A DNA stretch of 64,000 bases, taken from Climacium dendroides (Eukaryota; Streptophyta; Bryopsida; Hypnales; Climaciaceae). Both the position numbers and the translations under genes were made by a program. Position 1 is the first letter of the stretch. Each line of letters opens with the position of its first letter. A model generated the notes under the pieces. The model did not search any database. It worked only from the letters and a program-made list of their open reading frames with translations, and had not been told where the DNA came from. Shown here one piece after another: positions 1-11,953 of this stretch. The stretch spans positions 3,038,001-3,102,000 of the forward strand of contig OX467092.1 in the NCBI GenBank assembly GCA_950106755.1. The letters run 5' to 3'.

Positions 1-104
1 TTGTTTGAACACCCTTATCAAATAAACATCTTAAACTACATTTAGCTATTGTTTTAACTCGGGTTTTGCATTAGCGCATGCAAATTAGAGCTGAAAATTA
101 ATTA

Positions 105-1335
105 GGACTTGCAAGGGCTCTGATGGTTTTGAAGTTCCCCAACTGAACCTCCAGAGCTCTAAAATCCAGGACAGGTATAGAAGATCGGCCTAGACAGATG
201 AGTCTCGAACTATTCCAGGGTCTCAAACTACTCCACTCAGCTCCTAGTTGTGAGCGATTAATTTTCCCCAAACCAAGTCCTTTCAAAGGTGTCATTCCAT
301 GTCTCCATAATTTTCTTGTAGCTAGTGTGAATCATGATCATTGAATTCTTATGCCGAATTGAATTGACGATATATATGTTGTGAACCTCATTCACTGTGT
401 TCCCGAAATCGTTACCTTCCATTGCATTCCGGTAGCACAACTGAGGATGGTACTTCAGCTGACTCCTGGGGGTCGACTGGTTCCATGGAATCGAGTAGTG
501 CAACAAAAACATTTGCAGCAGCATTTGCGGTGTCTTGTAACGTGGCGTCCTCAGATCTGGTTGCAATTGGCCCAACAAACTGTACACTTCAGCTTCATGA
601 GTTTTAATACCAACATCTTCGATGTCGGTAAAATGTGACATACATCGACAGAAACCCTAAAAACCAGGATAGGTATAGATATATATACATTTCATGCGGA
701 GTGTCTTGAAAAGAGAGACAAAGTAGTGAAATACCGCCCAGTTATATTTTAAAATTGACTAGCACAACGAGAACCCGTAGTACCTCATTCCCAAGTTTCT
801 CGTATACGATGATTTGATTTCTAAAAGTATCGACTGTAGGCACACAGTCATGAAAACTGATGATTTCTAAGGTCCGTTAAGGGTTAAATTGCAATAAATT
901 TTGTAGGAAGAAATCTTTTTGCAAGTAGAACTTTCACTAGATAATCAACCGGAGTTTTGCACTCTCTAGTCTGTAGTGGATATTATCCACTACATGCAGT
1001 AGTAAGTGCAAAACTCCGGTGGAAACGAAAAAAGAAATGAGCCAGCTGAAGGCAATGCAGTGATATGGTATTCTGGTTATTTGTGGCCTACCTCACAGAA
1101 GTACCGCAATGACCTTCATCTTCATGAGTATCGATGTTCAACTTGGACTTGACCGTGTGCTTCGGATTGGGGTCTATTGCGCCCGCTTTTGCTCTCTTCG
1201 CCCTGCTCTTTGGAGCCATCTGATCTGCTCTGACTGTGCTAGCTTGAAATCAACTGTACTTGGAGGATTACTGGATTACTGTAAGCAGACACAAACAACA
1301 TCAACTCCGAGTGTAGAATCGAAGCAGCAGTGAGA
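105..1335. repeat. Diverged duplicated segment, copy 1
   Basis: This stretch aligns by eye with 41458-42325, from the shared word CCAGAGCTCTAAAATC to the shared GTGTAGAA...GCAGCAG end. In the best-conserved part (about 380-640) the length differences between copies are 3 and 6 bases, which suggests a former coding constraint. Several frames are open on both strands, so I cannot choose the coding frame and I recognise no protein. Copy 1 is about 360 bp longer, mostly through sequence around its small hairpin. It could be a duplicated gene start or a fragment of an unknown repeat family. Confidence 0.6.
949..1019. repeat. Nested hairpin
   Basis: The 15-base arms CCGGAGTTTTGCACT and AGTGCAAAACTCCGG are perfect inverted copies. 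The loop holds a second palindrome around GTAGTGGATATTATCCACTAC. The partner segment at 42.1 kb has a related left arm but no matching right arm, so the hairpin was probably gained here or lost there. It could be a tiny MITE or a small-RNA foldback; nothing in the sequence decides. Confidence 0.6.
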
Positions 1336-1798
1336 TCACAAAGACAATCCAAGTCGTTGCAACAAGTCTAACCCATCTCCAACCAAAATTGCTTTTTTTC
1401 ATGACCCGACTCAGTAGCTTTGCCATTAGCCCCAGACTCTTCTACTAGCTTCAATCCAAAAGTACTCTACCCAGCCAGGAACTTTTGACTGCGAAAACAC
1501 AGTACGCAAAAAGCTCATACGGTTTTGAACCAACTTACAAGTCCGAGAAGCCGTCCCGTTGCAATCAATCCACCACGAATTCCCTTGCCCAACACAATTT
1601 CACTGCACACACTTTCTGCTTCAGCTGATAGAGGCGTCGACTTTCGGGATTTGGGGACAACCAAGCTCCGAAATTACTCCAAGCTCGAGCTCTAGAAAGT
1701 ACTCCAATCAACAAAGATTCAACTACTAACTACCCTATCTTGATTCCCCAATCCTGTTGAACACTAGCACCTCCAACCGAACCGTGTGGGAACAAGAG

Positions 1799-2560
1799 AA
1801 AACGATCGAGAGAGCATTCCGATACCGTACCTGAACTTGCCTTCAAATCGTCGGCTTTTCTCTCCCTCAGCGAGTAGATTATGGCCAGCAGCAGGAGATG
1901 AAAATGCACCGGCTAGCTCACTCTCCTGTTTGGGATGCAGACAAGGACCCCGTCCCTGTAGTGAAGTTCTTCCCAAGGAATTTAAGCAACAAATAACAAA
2001 TAAGTCCTCGCACATCCATGCACAACACAGTCTACAAAAAACCCGAAAAAGAACCACCCTAGTCTATCATTCAGAACGTTTCCACGTACAACCTCCGAAT
2101 CCAGTTGATTATCGAATCCCTCGATCAAGGGTTAAAAAGCAAGAGCGTGTGAGGTGAAAAAACCTGTTGTGATCCCAATTCGATCACCTAGCAGAGAGCT
2201 AGCTAGACTGAAAAGCGATCGAGCTGAAGAAGCTTAAGATCGAAATGCGGCTTAACATCGAAACTATTAAGCCTGGCTTTTTACTGCTCCGATCACCGGA
2301 CCTGCAGGGAAAAGTCATGCACACAGCACACATGATCGAGCTAGAATCTGTCACAAAAACTAGCAAACTGCAGTAACTATAAGCATGGATGAACGTCTTA
2401 ATTACGTAGGCATTGCATTGCTGGTTTGTGGCATTACGAAGCAAATGATTGAATTCAAGAAGAAACGATCCGGAGAGAATATCGATATGTACCTGAACTT
2501 GCTTCCGCTCTCTCCCGCAGCGTGCGGACCTCGAGCAGTAGCAGCGGCAACAACAGAAAA
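1799..2560 (-). repeat. Two short related segments, each with a possible splice donor
   Basis: Segments starting near 1799 and 2463 share an ordered set of words (ACGATC, GAGAG, GTACCTGAACTTGC, CTCTCCC, CAGCG). On the minus strand each reads GCAAGTTCAG followed by GTACGG or GTACAT, which look like splice donors (exon ends near 1831 and 2493). This would fit a duplicated first exon on the minus strand. No protein family is recognisable and no further exon was found, so the reading is weak. Confidence 0.25.
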
Positions 2561-2839
2561 TGGAGAAGTGCTCCGACCTGCTTGTCCTCTTGTTGGGTCG
2601 ACGACTACCCGTCTTTGTCGCTAGGTCAGTTTTATCCATGATTTATCCTATTACAGATCGAGGGTCAAGTAATGAACGGATATTTCGTTAAAATGGCAAT
2701 ATTTCACAAACTTGGCACTTTTAGGTTTAGACCATGTGGGTCTGAAATGTAAACCAATCCTAGACTTCAGACCATGTGGTTTGAAAGGTCTGAAATCTAT
2801 ACCCTTCCTAGAAAATGAATGGAAAAATTGCACAGGAAT

Positions 2840-3880
2840 AGGAGGGTGACATTAATTTACCAGTCACACCATTTGTAATTAAATTATTTTTACGCTGAAG
2901 AGCACACTCTCACACCATCCGGAAAATTTTCAACTCCAAAGAAAGCCAAAATCCACTGGATGACTGATGAATGCTTACGGACAAGCTGCAGCTAGAAAAA
3001 AATTAACAAGCGTACCACAGGAGCTTTACCAAAAAAAAAGTGGACGGAGTATGAGATATTGATTTAAATCTTCTTTTTTGAATTATTCAAGTGGAAAATG
3101 GAAATTCAAAATGGTATGAAAAGAAAATAAACTCAATGTAATTAAAATTTGTAAGTTTGTGTTGAAAGTAATGAGGTTCTAAAGATTAATTATTTTGCCA
3201 TTTTTCACTGAACATTGAATACACAATTTTAGATTGTTTGCATATTATATTATACTATATTATACTATTGTATATTATATTATACCATACTATATTATAT
3301 TATTTGGTGTTTTTTAGTTTGAATTATGAATTTCTTTAGAATTGAAGATCCATAAAAAAAAAATGTGAAGTACTTTTGTATAACCACATGGATGAATTTG
3401 GAATATATTTTTGTTTTACATATTCAATGATGCCTTACATATTGATTCCTTGTTTTATGCATTCAACTTTTGACAAATGAGATGTGCATTAGAACATGTG
3501 GAAAAATGTGAATATTGAAATCATCCATTGATAGTGGTTTAACAATAACAGTTTTGCATATAAACAACCAAATCGATTATCTTCATTATTAAGTACTTAA
3601 AAAATGTGCTTTAGTGGTATATGTTGAGAGTGAAAACACAAGACACTTGTTGATTTTGTTGCATTTGGTTATTTGGGAAGGGAATATTGGGAGTATTATG
3701 AACTTAGGCACAAAATAGTTATAGTAAGACATTAGAAACCTTCTAGCAAAAAGATGCTTTGATGTTTAAATTTTTAGAAGATAGAAAAAATTAAATATAT
3801 AATAAACAATAATAATTCATTTCTAAAAAATTTATAGAGATGAGATGCAATCAATAAAGTTATGAAATAGTCTATGAAAT
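2840..3880. other. AT-rich stretch without a recognisable gene
   Basis: The stretch has low GC, short ATATTA runs near 3240-3300 and no sizeable ORF. Just before it, at about 2679-2700, lies one arm (ATTTCGTTAAAATGGC) of the small TIR family seen complete at 10311-10624 and 43846-44162. No matching right arm is visible here. Confidence 0.5.
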
Positions 3881-3881
3881 C

Positions 3882-4032
3882 ATGGTTGTCATACTGGACA
3901 AGTTACTATTCATTTTTCGTCCTGTAGGACGAGTTACTGTTCATCAAATGTACTTGAGAGGTACATTTGATGAATAGGAACTCGTCCTACAGGACAAGAA
4001 ATGAATAGTAACTTGTCTACTATCACAACCAT
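3882..4032. mobile_element. 150-bp foldback element (MITE-like)
   Basis: The two arms are about 70 bases each and nearly perfect inverted copies around the loop TTGAGAG. The outer ends read ATGGTTGT...ACAACCAT and the inner arms read CATCAAATGTAC / GTACATTTGATG. The flanks share TATGAAAT on both sides, compatible with an 8-bp target duplication of hAT or Mutator type, though the exact boundary is uncertain. It has no coding capacity. A transcript would form a long hairpin. Confidence 0.7.
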
Positions 4033-4658
4033 ATATGAAATAGCTTCTTTGAGTTTGTAGAAATGCGTACACAACAAGCTACCCCTTCTTTATATCAAAG
4101 TTTATATAGAGGATAAGGAATTAACTCTTTTTAGAATATCCTTGACAAGTAGTTGTTACCTTAATCAAGGAACATTCTCACAAAATTTTCAATTGAAATT
4201 CATTTTTTTAGATACTTTATAGTACTAAAAACATATCAAAATAACAAATTCTTACAAGACTAACAAAACTAACTATTAAACAATGTATGACTTTCTTAAA
4301 TTTTCAAAAAATATAGAATGTATTTAAACTGATAAGATTGTATAATATAAGGGAAATTTAACAAATTCTGGAATTTTCGGATTCCATAAATATGAATTCT
4401 GGAATTTAGAGTTTAGGTGGTTATCAATTTTTGTTGGTCACTCCTGACCAACTATAGCATAACCGTCTTGCAAATCTATACTTTTCTACCCTGTATACTA
4501 CATAATAGTTCTTGTATGTCGGCTACCTACTGATACCTGTTGATGTCTTCAAGTTTCAACCAAGGCTTCTGGCAATGTCTTCAAAATGTTTTTTTGGTTC
4601 ATAAGTCCTGAATAACTCCATAATTTGTTAAATCGCTCATATATACTTTTAGTATTAA

Positions 4659-7423
4659 CTAGCGGTTGGCGCTTGCTATGCTACACATTCACCATTAGAA
4701 TTTCAATAAATCTTTAGATAAAAATTACTAAAATCTTCATATAAATTTTTTAATAAATAAGTATATACTAAAATAAACAATAAAAAATTTAATGAATGAT
4801 GAATGAAATACATGCAATGATGAATATGGTAAAAAATACATATAAAAATCTCAGAAGCTTTGTGAACAATTTAATTGTTGTGAAACCCAAAATCGGTTCA
4901 ATCTAATAAATTTCTCAAATCATTTGGTAGTAGCAATAGAAAATTGAAATCAAAAGCTCAAAGCTCACAAAAGCACAAAATCATAAAAATGCAAAAGAAG
5001 TATAAAGCCAAAAAAAGCAATGAAATTGCTACCTTTATAATAGCACCATATTGATCCTCTTTAATATCACCTCAATTGCAACAGCTATATTATTTTTATA
5101 ATATCACCCTTTGTAAAAAGTGATATTACAAAGGTGATTGTGAACTGCTACTCTATTTCAGTAATATCACATTGTGTGAAAATATGATTTCTATGTATGC
5201 ATGATTGAAAATATTTTTATAAAATAATTAAAATAATTATTTTAAAGACTTATCGAAATCATTATCATACATTTTATTCAAATATATCAAAATTTTACTA
5301 ATATGTGATACAATGAATGTGTAGCATAGCAAGCCCAAGCCCCTAGTATTAATGGTAGCATTTGTGATATTACAGAGGAACTTATGATTTTAGTAGTATA
5401 ACTAGTTGCTATGCTATGCATTCACCATTAGAATTTTATAAGAATTTTTATGTATTAGATAGAATGCAGAATAAGAATTTCAATAAATCTTCAGATAAAA
5501 ATGACTAAAATCTTCATATAAGTTTTTTAATAAATAAGCATATACTGAAATAAAAAATAGAAATTCAATGAATGATGAATGAAATGAATATGGTAAAAGA
5601 TACACATACATTAGAATGCATTAGAAATTTGATTCAATTGTTATTGCATGTATTTCATTCATCATTCATTAAATTTCTATTGTTTATTTCAGTACATGCT
5701 TATTTATTGAAAAATTATATGAAGATTTTAATAATTTTTATCTAAAGATTTATTGAAATTCTTGCTCTGCATTCTATCTAATACATAAAAATTCTAATGA
5801 AATTCTAATGATGAATGCGTAGCATAGCAAGCACCAACTACTAGCGGTTGGCACTACTATGCTATGAATTCATCATTAGAATTTTATAAGAATTTTTATG
5901 TATTAGATAGAATGCAAAACAACCATTTCAATAAATCTTCAAATAAAAATGACTAAAATCTTTGTATAATTTTTTTTATAAGTAAACATATATTGAAATG
6001 TATAATAGAAATTTATTGAATGATGAATGAAACATATGCAATGGTAAATACTATAAAAGATACACATATATTAGAATGCATTAGAAATTTGACTCTATTG
6101 TTACAAAAAATGGCAACCCAAATTGAAGAATTGAAAAGAAAAACTTATAAATCTCAAAAACTTTGTGAACAACTTAATTGTTGTGGAATCCAAAATCACT
6201 TTAATTGAATAAATTTCTCAAAATCATTTGGTAGTAGCAATAGAAAATTGAAATCATGAAAGCTCAAAGCTTACAAAAGCACAAAATCATAGAAGTGCAA
6301 AGAAGTGTAAAGCCAAGAGAAGCAATGGATTTGCTACCTCTATAATATCATCCTATGGATCCTCTTTAATATCACCTTAATTGCAACAACTATATTATTT
6401 CTATAATATCATCCTTTGTAAAAAGTGATATTACAAAGGTGATTGTGAACTGCTACTCTATTTCTGTAATATCACATTGTGTGAAAATACAATTTCTATG
6501 TATGCATGATTGGAAATATTTTTATAAAATAATTAAAACAATTATTTTAAAGACTTATCGAAATCATTATCATGTATTCTATTCAAATATATTAAATTTT
6601 TATTAATATGTGATACAATGAATGCGTAGCATAGTAAGCACGAGCCCCTAGTATTAACGGTAGCATTTGTGATATTACAGAGGGAGTTATGATTTTAGTA
6701 GTATAACTAGTTGCTATGCTATGCATTCACCATTAGAATTTTATAAGAATTTTTATGTATTAGATAGAATGCAGAGCAAAAATTTCAATAAATCTTCAAA
6801 TAAAAATGACTAAAATCTTCATATAATTTTTTAATAAATAAGCATGTACTGAAATAAACAATAAAAATTTAATGAATGATGAATGAAATACATGTAATGA
6901 TGAATATGGTAAAAGATACACATACATTAGAATGCATTAGAAATTTGACTCAATTGTTACAAACAATGGCAACCCAAATAGAAGAATTTAAAGGAAAAAC
7001 TTGTAAATCTCAAAAGCTTCCTGAACAATTTAATTCAAAGCTCACAAAAGCACAAAATCGTGGAAATGCAAAAGAAGTATAAAGTCAAGAAAAGCAATGG
7101 AATTTCTACCTTTATAATATCACCATATTGATCCTTTTTAATATCATCTCAATTGTAACGACTATATTATTTCTATAATATCACCCTTTGTAAAAAGTGA
7201 TATTATAGAGGTGATTGTGAGCTACTACTCTATTTCAGTAATATCACATTGTGTGAAAATATGATTTCTATGTATGCATGATTGAAAATATTTTTATAAA
7301 ATAATTAAAATAATTATTTTAAAGACTTATCGAAATCATTATCATACATTTTATTAAAATATATCAAAATTTTACTAATATGTGATACAATGAATGTGTA
7401 GCATAGCAAGCCCAAGCCCCTAG
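4659..7423. mobile_element. Array of four AT-rich TIR elements
   Basis: Element 1 (4659-5346) starts CTAGCGGTTGGCGCTTGC and ends with the inverted GCAAGCCCAAGCCCCTAG. It is flanked on both sides by TATTAA. Element 2 (5402-5844) is shortened and carries an inverted internal piece at about 5640-5835. Element 3 (5841-6651) and element 4 (6707-7423) are fuller copies. The same 50-60 bp spacer follows elements 1 and 3. Elements 3 and 4 each contain a related ORF of 62-68 codons (6020-6208 and 6876-7082) sharing the words LECIRNLT, MATQIEE and KSQKL, with no known domain. All copies carry an internal hairpin around CACCTTTGTAAAAAGTGATA-like sequence. I do not recognise the superfamily. Confidence 0.65.
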
Positions 7424-8840
7424 TATTAATGGTAGTATGGGGAATGCTGGTATGCGAGCGTAGAGCACAGAGCGTAGAATATAGAGCGTGGAGCATGGAT
7501 TTCTAAATTTTTAAAAAGAAATTTTGGTATAACATATGATGAAGTAGTTAAAAAGTGGATGAAAGAGTAGACAAAAAAGTGGACGAGGGTTTAGGGTGGA
7601 TGAAAAAGTGGATGAAAAAGTGGAAAAAAAATGATGAACAATGTCAGAAGTTGGATGAAAATTAGGAAAGTGGATGAAAAAGTAGATGAAAAAGTAGATG
7701 AAAAATGGATTACGCTGGTACTAGTGTGTATAGTGGATTACGGTTTAGAGTGAGCTTCTACATTTAAAGCGTAGGAAAAAATTAGAAGAACTTGAATAAA
7801 AGTTGGATTAAAGCTAGTAAAAATGGATGAAGGATGAGTTGAAAACTGTTAAATATTTAGGATAAAATAAGATGGAGTTCATAGAAGAAATAGTTGAAGG
7901 GTAGGATGGAAAAAGGTGATGAAAGGAATGGATGGAAGAAGTAGAAGGGAACAAAGGATGAAAAAAATGGATGATACAAGTATAAGAAAGACTTATTAAA
8001 AAAATATATTAGATGAAATGGAGTATAAAGGATGTATTGTAGAGAAATAATCTCATTCAACCTCTAATGATGCAAGAGAGATTGAAGGTTCAGTTTTTGT
8101 GGGAATAACTTCCCCTATGACCGTGGAAGTGCAGTGGGTTCGACCACCGTGGCATTAGGGATTAGGTAAAACATTTGAGATTGGATTTTACGGACTACAA
8201 CATATACGTAGACTCTTACAGAATATAACAACGGGTCACGAGTGCTTGGAACAAGTTTAGAGTATGTAGTTTTGGTCACAAAATTTAGGGCATGATAACA
8301 GAAGAAGGTATGTTGAAGAGTTTTGTACTATGCAATTCAATACTATGGCATTGAGCAATTGTGGAAACCCCCGCAGAAAACGGAATTCAAGTTAATATTG
8401 AAACTATATTCTTCTGTCAATTTCAACCTTGTGGTAATCTTAATTAATTAGCCACTAAGTTAGTAGCATAAAAACATGCCATTTTGTTCAGTTTGCAAAC
8501 GAATGTTAATGTCATATCAAGCAATATATGGATTGGGAATTACTAGCAACATAAACCCATAATAATTAATTATCAAACATGAAAATTGTGGAGTGGAACT
8601 TTAGTTTAGGCACAAGTGAAAAAGATGATTCAGTAATCGCAGGAGCAGACATGGTCTCCCAATATACAGCAAGTGACTTGCCCAAGCATGAAGAAAAGTA
8701 TACTGCGTGTAAGTGGCTTCCAACTACACTTGTAAGAAGCTGTAGGAAGGATTAACGACAAACGAAAAATGCACGGAATTGTACGTTTTATAACCATGTG
8801 TTGAAAACACCAAGAACCCTACATGATTAGTTGAGACATA
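7424..8840. other. Purine-rich minisatellite, then no recognisable gene
   Basis: Around 7550-7710 the sequence repeats GTGGATGAAAAA-like 12-mers irregularly. The rest, up to the 3' end of the minus-strand gene, is AT-rich and shows nothing I can name. Confidence 0.5.
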
Positions 8841-9185
8841 CTATGCAGAAATCGAACTGCCCTCACTGTCTGATGCCTGTAAATCTGATTGTATTGCGAA
8901 TTCATCTATAAAGTTAAGAGCACGTGGGTCAACTAGGTGGGCCCTAGCACGTGGTTTAGGATTCTGGGCAACAAATTCGTGAGCCACTGCATCAGCATAC
9001 ATGGGAAGAGTAAATGGCTTCGGTGGACTAGGAAAGAATTGAGGATGAGAAAAGAAAGGGACATTGGCTACAGTTGTCACGCTGTGGGCTTGCCTGAAAA
9101 ACCAAGTTATCCACATGTAAGTCGGACGGTTAGAAACTGATGTATTTCATCATGCGAAGAGGAAAACAGTCACAAGATGACTTAC

Positions 9186-11821
9186 TTACGGAATCTAGTA
9201 GTCTTCACAATAGCTTGGACGGGGACTTCGTCTTCATCCATATCGACTGGTACATTAGCCGGTTTAGGTGGGCACTAGAAGAAAAAAGGGGGTTCTGCGA
9301 CTACGCTACGCAACTGGTTTTTCAGTTGCATCGGACATTTGCGACTGGATTGCAACTAGTGATAATTTGGAATTTTGTAGTCGCAGTGGACACTCTAGAA
9401 TCTAGGAAACGTTTGTAGCAATACACCTTGTCTGTGACTCATTTGCAACTTGTTTGCAACTTGTAAATTTGTAGATTATTAAAACATTAGTCTTGATGAT
9501 TTGTAGATTTCGAAATTTCAAATCTACCTTTTTCTAGATTTTAGGATTTCAAATCCGCCTTTTTGTAGATTTTAGGATTTTAAATCTACTTTTTTTCTAG
9601 ATTTCTAAATTTCAGATCTACTTTTTTCAAGATTTTAGAATTTCAAATCTACCTTTTTCTAGATTTCAGAACTTTTGAACTACCTTCTTCCTAGATTTCA
9701 AAAATTCAAAAATTGGTATTTAATAGATTTCATTAGTTTAGGAAACTTTACAATTTTATAGATTTTAAAATTTCTTAATCTTCAATTTTTAAAAAATTTC
9801 TATTGGTTGTAGAATTTTGTATTCTATAGAATTCTAAATATTGTAGAAATCTACAAACTGTAGAAATCTTAGAATTCTACCAATACAATTCATTGCATAA
9901 GACAACAATAGCTTACAAGTCTTATATGTCCAACTTTAAGGTACTCTTGACAATAGATATGGGACAACTGAGATACTAAAAAATGATTAAGAAGCAACTA
10001 AGATATTGAAAAACAACTAAGAAACAACTAATGTATGACTTAACAATGACTAGGAAGCAACTAAGACAACTAATGTATGACTTAAAAGTGACTAGGAAAC
10101 AACTAAGACAACTAATGTATGACTTAAAAGTGACTAGGAAACAACTAAGACAACTAATGCATGACTTAAAAGTGACTAGGAAACAGCTAGTTTTACTACT
10201 ACAAAACTCAATTTTTGATTGATTTCAGCAGATAAGTGAAACAAATCTATACAATCAAATCAACAAAATAGTTAAATTTTCTAAGAGTGTAAAATGACTA
10301 AAAACCAAATGGCCAATTTCATTAAAATGGAGACATTCCATTATTTGGCACTTTTAACAGTTTAGACTGTACAATCTGAAATCTATATCCATCCTAGATT
10401 TCTAAAATCTATAAAAGTCCTAGATATCTAAAATCTAGATTTTTACTAATTTTTTTAAATCCCGTAGTCTAAAATCTATATTAGTCCTAGATTTTTGAAA
10501 TCTATAAATGTTCTAGATGTACATAATCTATATTAGTCTTAGATGTCATTTTGCAATTGAAAACCCGCAGTTTGAAAAATTGCATAGAGAAATATAGAAA
10601 GCTACCATTTTAATGAAATTTGCCATACAACTAAAGTACAACTAGAAAGCAACTAGGAAACGACTAGAAAATGACTAAGAAATAACTTTGGTCATTTTAT
10701 AGTTGCAATTTTTCTCTAATTGTTTCCTAGTCATTTTTACAACTATAGATTGACTACTTTGCGACAAAAACAATAATATAAAACAATTAAATTAAATTTG
10801 GTGCAAATAGAGAGGATTTCAGTCGCATGATAGTTGTATAGGACACTAGTTGCAGAACGGCCGGTTGTGGCGGACACATTTTTCTTCTAGTGGGGTTAAG
10901 GCTGGGACTGACGACCGTGCGCATAATTGGAGCAATAAGTGCATCAAAAATAGCCTTATCCTCCTCGAATGCAAGAATATGTCGCAGTGTGGCACGGTAA
11001 GCTTCGATGGTTGCACCTAAAGACATGAAATAAGTCCAAGGAAGTGGACAAAGGAAAAACCACCAAGTGCTTTAATTCATGATCATGACAATGACAAGTT
11101 TATACCAAAGTACCTATAGCGGCTGTGCAATCGACTACAACGTCCCCTGGTTTGCTGCATACTTCCACAAGCATCTGCATGAATTTCCGAGATTTCTCTC
11201 GAGGTCCTCTCCATGGTATATCTCCATTTATGGTGACGTCATTCTTGTTGCAGAAATTCTGCAGAATGTCATCCTTACCCACATTAATACCCACAACATC
11301 GTGGGATTCCACGTATTGGAAGGGGTAGTCATCCTCGGACTTTGGTCCGTTCTCTTTTACAACGAGAGATATGGAGAACCGCATAGTCTGCAACAACCAA
11401 GAAGTGAGGATTAAACACTATTTTAGAAAATCATTAAAGCACACATAGAAGACGTGGGGAAATACATTACCGTCTTAGTGTTGTCTGCTAGAGACGTTAG
11501 ATGAAGGCGGTTCATGCCGAACCATGTCCGTAGTATCTTGAATTTGTATCCTTGGCAACAACCAAGGAGTTGGCTTCTGTGGGCATGAGAGAGGGCAGGA
11601 TATATTATGAGAAGACCTCCATAGTCATGGAGGTATACTTCGGCAAAGTCAAAGATTGGCACTAACCAATCATCTGCAAACACGTTCCACTTTGGTATAG
11701 GTGCAGGAAGAGTTGAGAGTGTGGGAATATGAAGGCCTTCAGGAACATCCACAATGACCAAGTCCACTGCAACCTCACGCTTCAAGACTCCATTGAAGAA
11801 GCGTTGTTTGTCACTCGAATG
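9186..11821 (-). CDS. Exons 9-11: N6/N4-type DNA methyltransferase-like core
   Basis: Exon 9 reads VDLVIVDVPEG, then a long loop, then YLHDYGGLLIIYPALSHAHR. Exons 10-11 then join to read KPGDVVVDCTAAIGATIEAY, followed by RHILAFEEDKAIFDAL. This is the permuted (beta-class) order, with motif IV before motif I: a DPPY-like strand (here DVPE), then PGD-VV-D-x-x-A-x-x-G-A-T for AdoMet binding, then an acidic strand end. Known family members methylate adenine N6 or cytosine N4. The aromatic residue of DPPY and the usual DPF.G.G motif are altered, so activity is doubtful. The motif I coding sequence spans an intron (GTACTT donor after 11114, TAG acceptor before 11016). Exon 11 is interrupted by the CACTA-like element. 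Confidence 0.65.
9500..9690. repeat. About 46-bp degenerate tandem repeats in the CACTA element
   Basis: Roughly five units of the type AAATCTACCTTTTTCTAGAT recur with substitutions and small indels. They occupy a subterminal position, as such repeats often do in CACTA elements, where transposase binds. That role is inference. Confidence 0.6.
10026..10193. repeat. 42-bp tandem repeat, four units
   Basis: Units begin at about 10026, 10068, 10110 and 10152, each starting AACTAATGTATGACTTA. The 42-bp period keeps one frame open (14-residue units of the type MYDLKVTRKQLRQL), but this is a by-product of period length, not evidence of coding. Confidence 0.85.
10311..10624. mobile_element. Small TIR element nested in the CACTA element
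   Basis: The left end GGCCAATTTCATTAAAATGG matches the inverse of the right end CCATTTTAATGAAATTTGCC. The interior holds several CTAGATnTCTAAAATCTATA-like words. The same family appears at 43846-44162, and one arm lies at about 2679. Its presence inside the CACTA element dates it as a later insertion or as cargo captured with it. Confidence 0.65.
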
Positions 11822-11953
11822 TTGCAGGAAAACATGAGGGATAAGTAGAAACACAGTATAGGCACATAGAACTTCAAAAGGGAGTTGATGAAATTGCAGT
11901 AGTATGTGAATGATAAAAAGAATTTATAAATGATGGTCTTGCTTGAAACGTAC

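Larger units (their letters stand above)
9273..10892. mobile_element. Non-autonomous CACTA-type element inside an exon
   Basis: The ends are CACTAGAAGAAAAA and its inverted copy TTTTTCTTCTAGTG, flanked by GGG on both sides (9270-9272 and 10893-10895). A 3-bp target duplication and CACTA termini are hallmarks of the CACTA (En/Spm) superfamily. There is no transposase ORF in its 1,620 bp. Taking out the element and one GGG rejoins the minus-strand host frame exactly (...SLNP then PKPANVPVDMDEDE...). The interior is made of short tandem repeats and a further nested MITE. Confidence 0.88.

Noticed and set aside
8105..8165. Possible tRNA T-arm (GTGGGTTCGACCAC)
   Set aside because: Only the T-arm-like part is present; no D-arm or anticodon arm precedes it at the right distance.
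10031..10222. 63-codon repeat ORF (MYDLKVTRKQLRQL units)
   Set aside because: A 42-bp minisatellite is a multiple of three, so an open frame is expected without selection.
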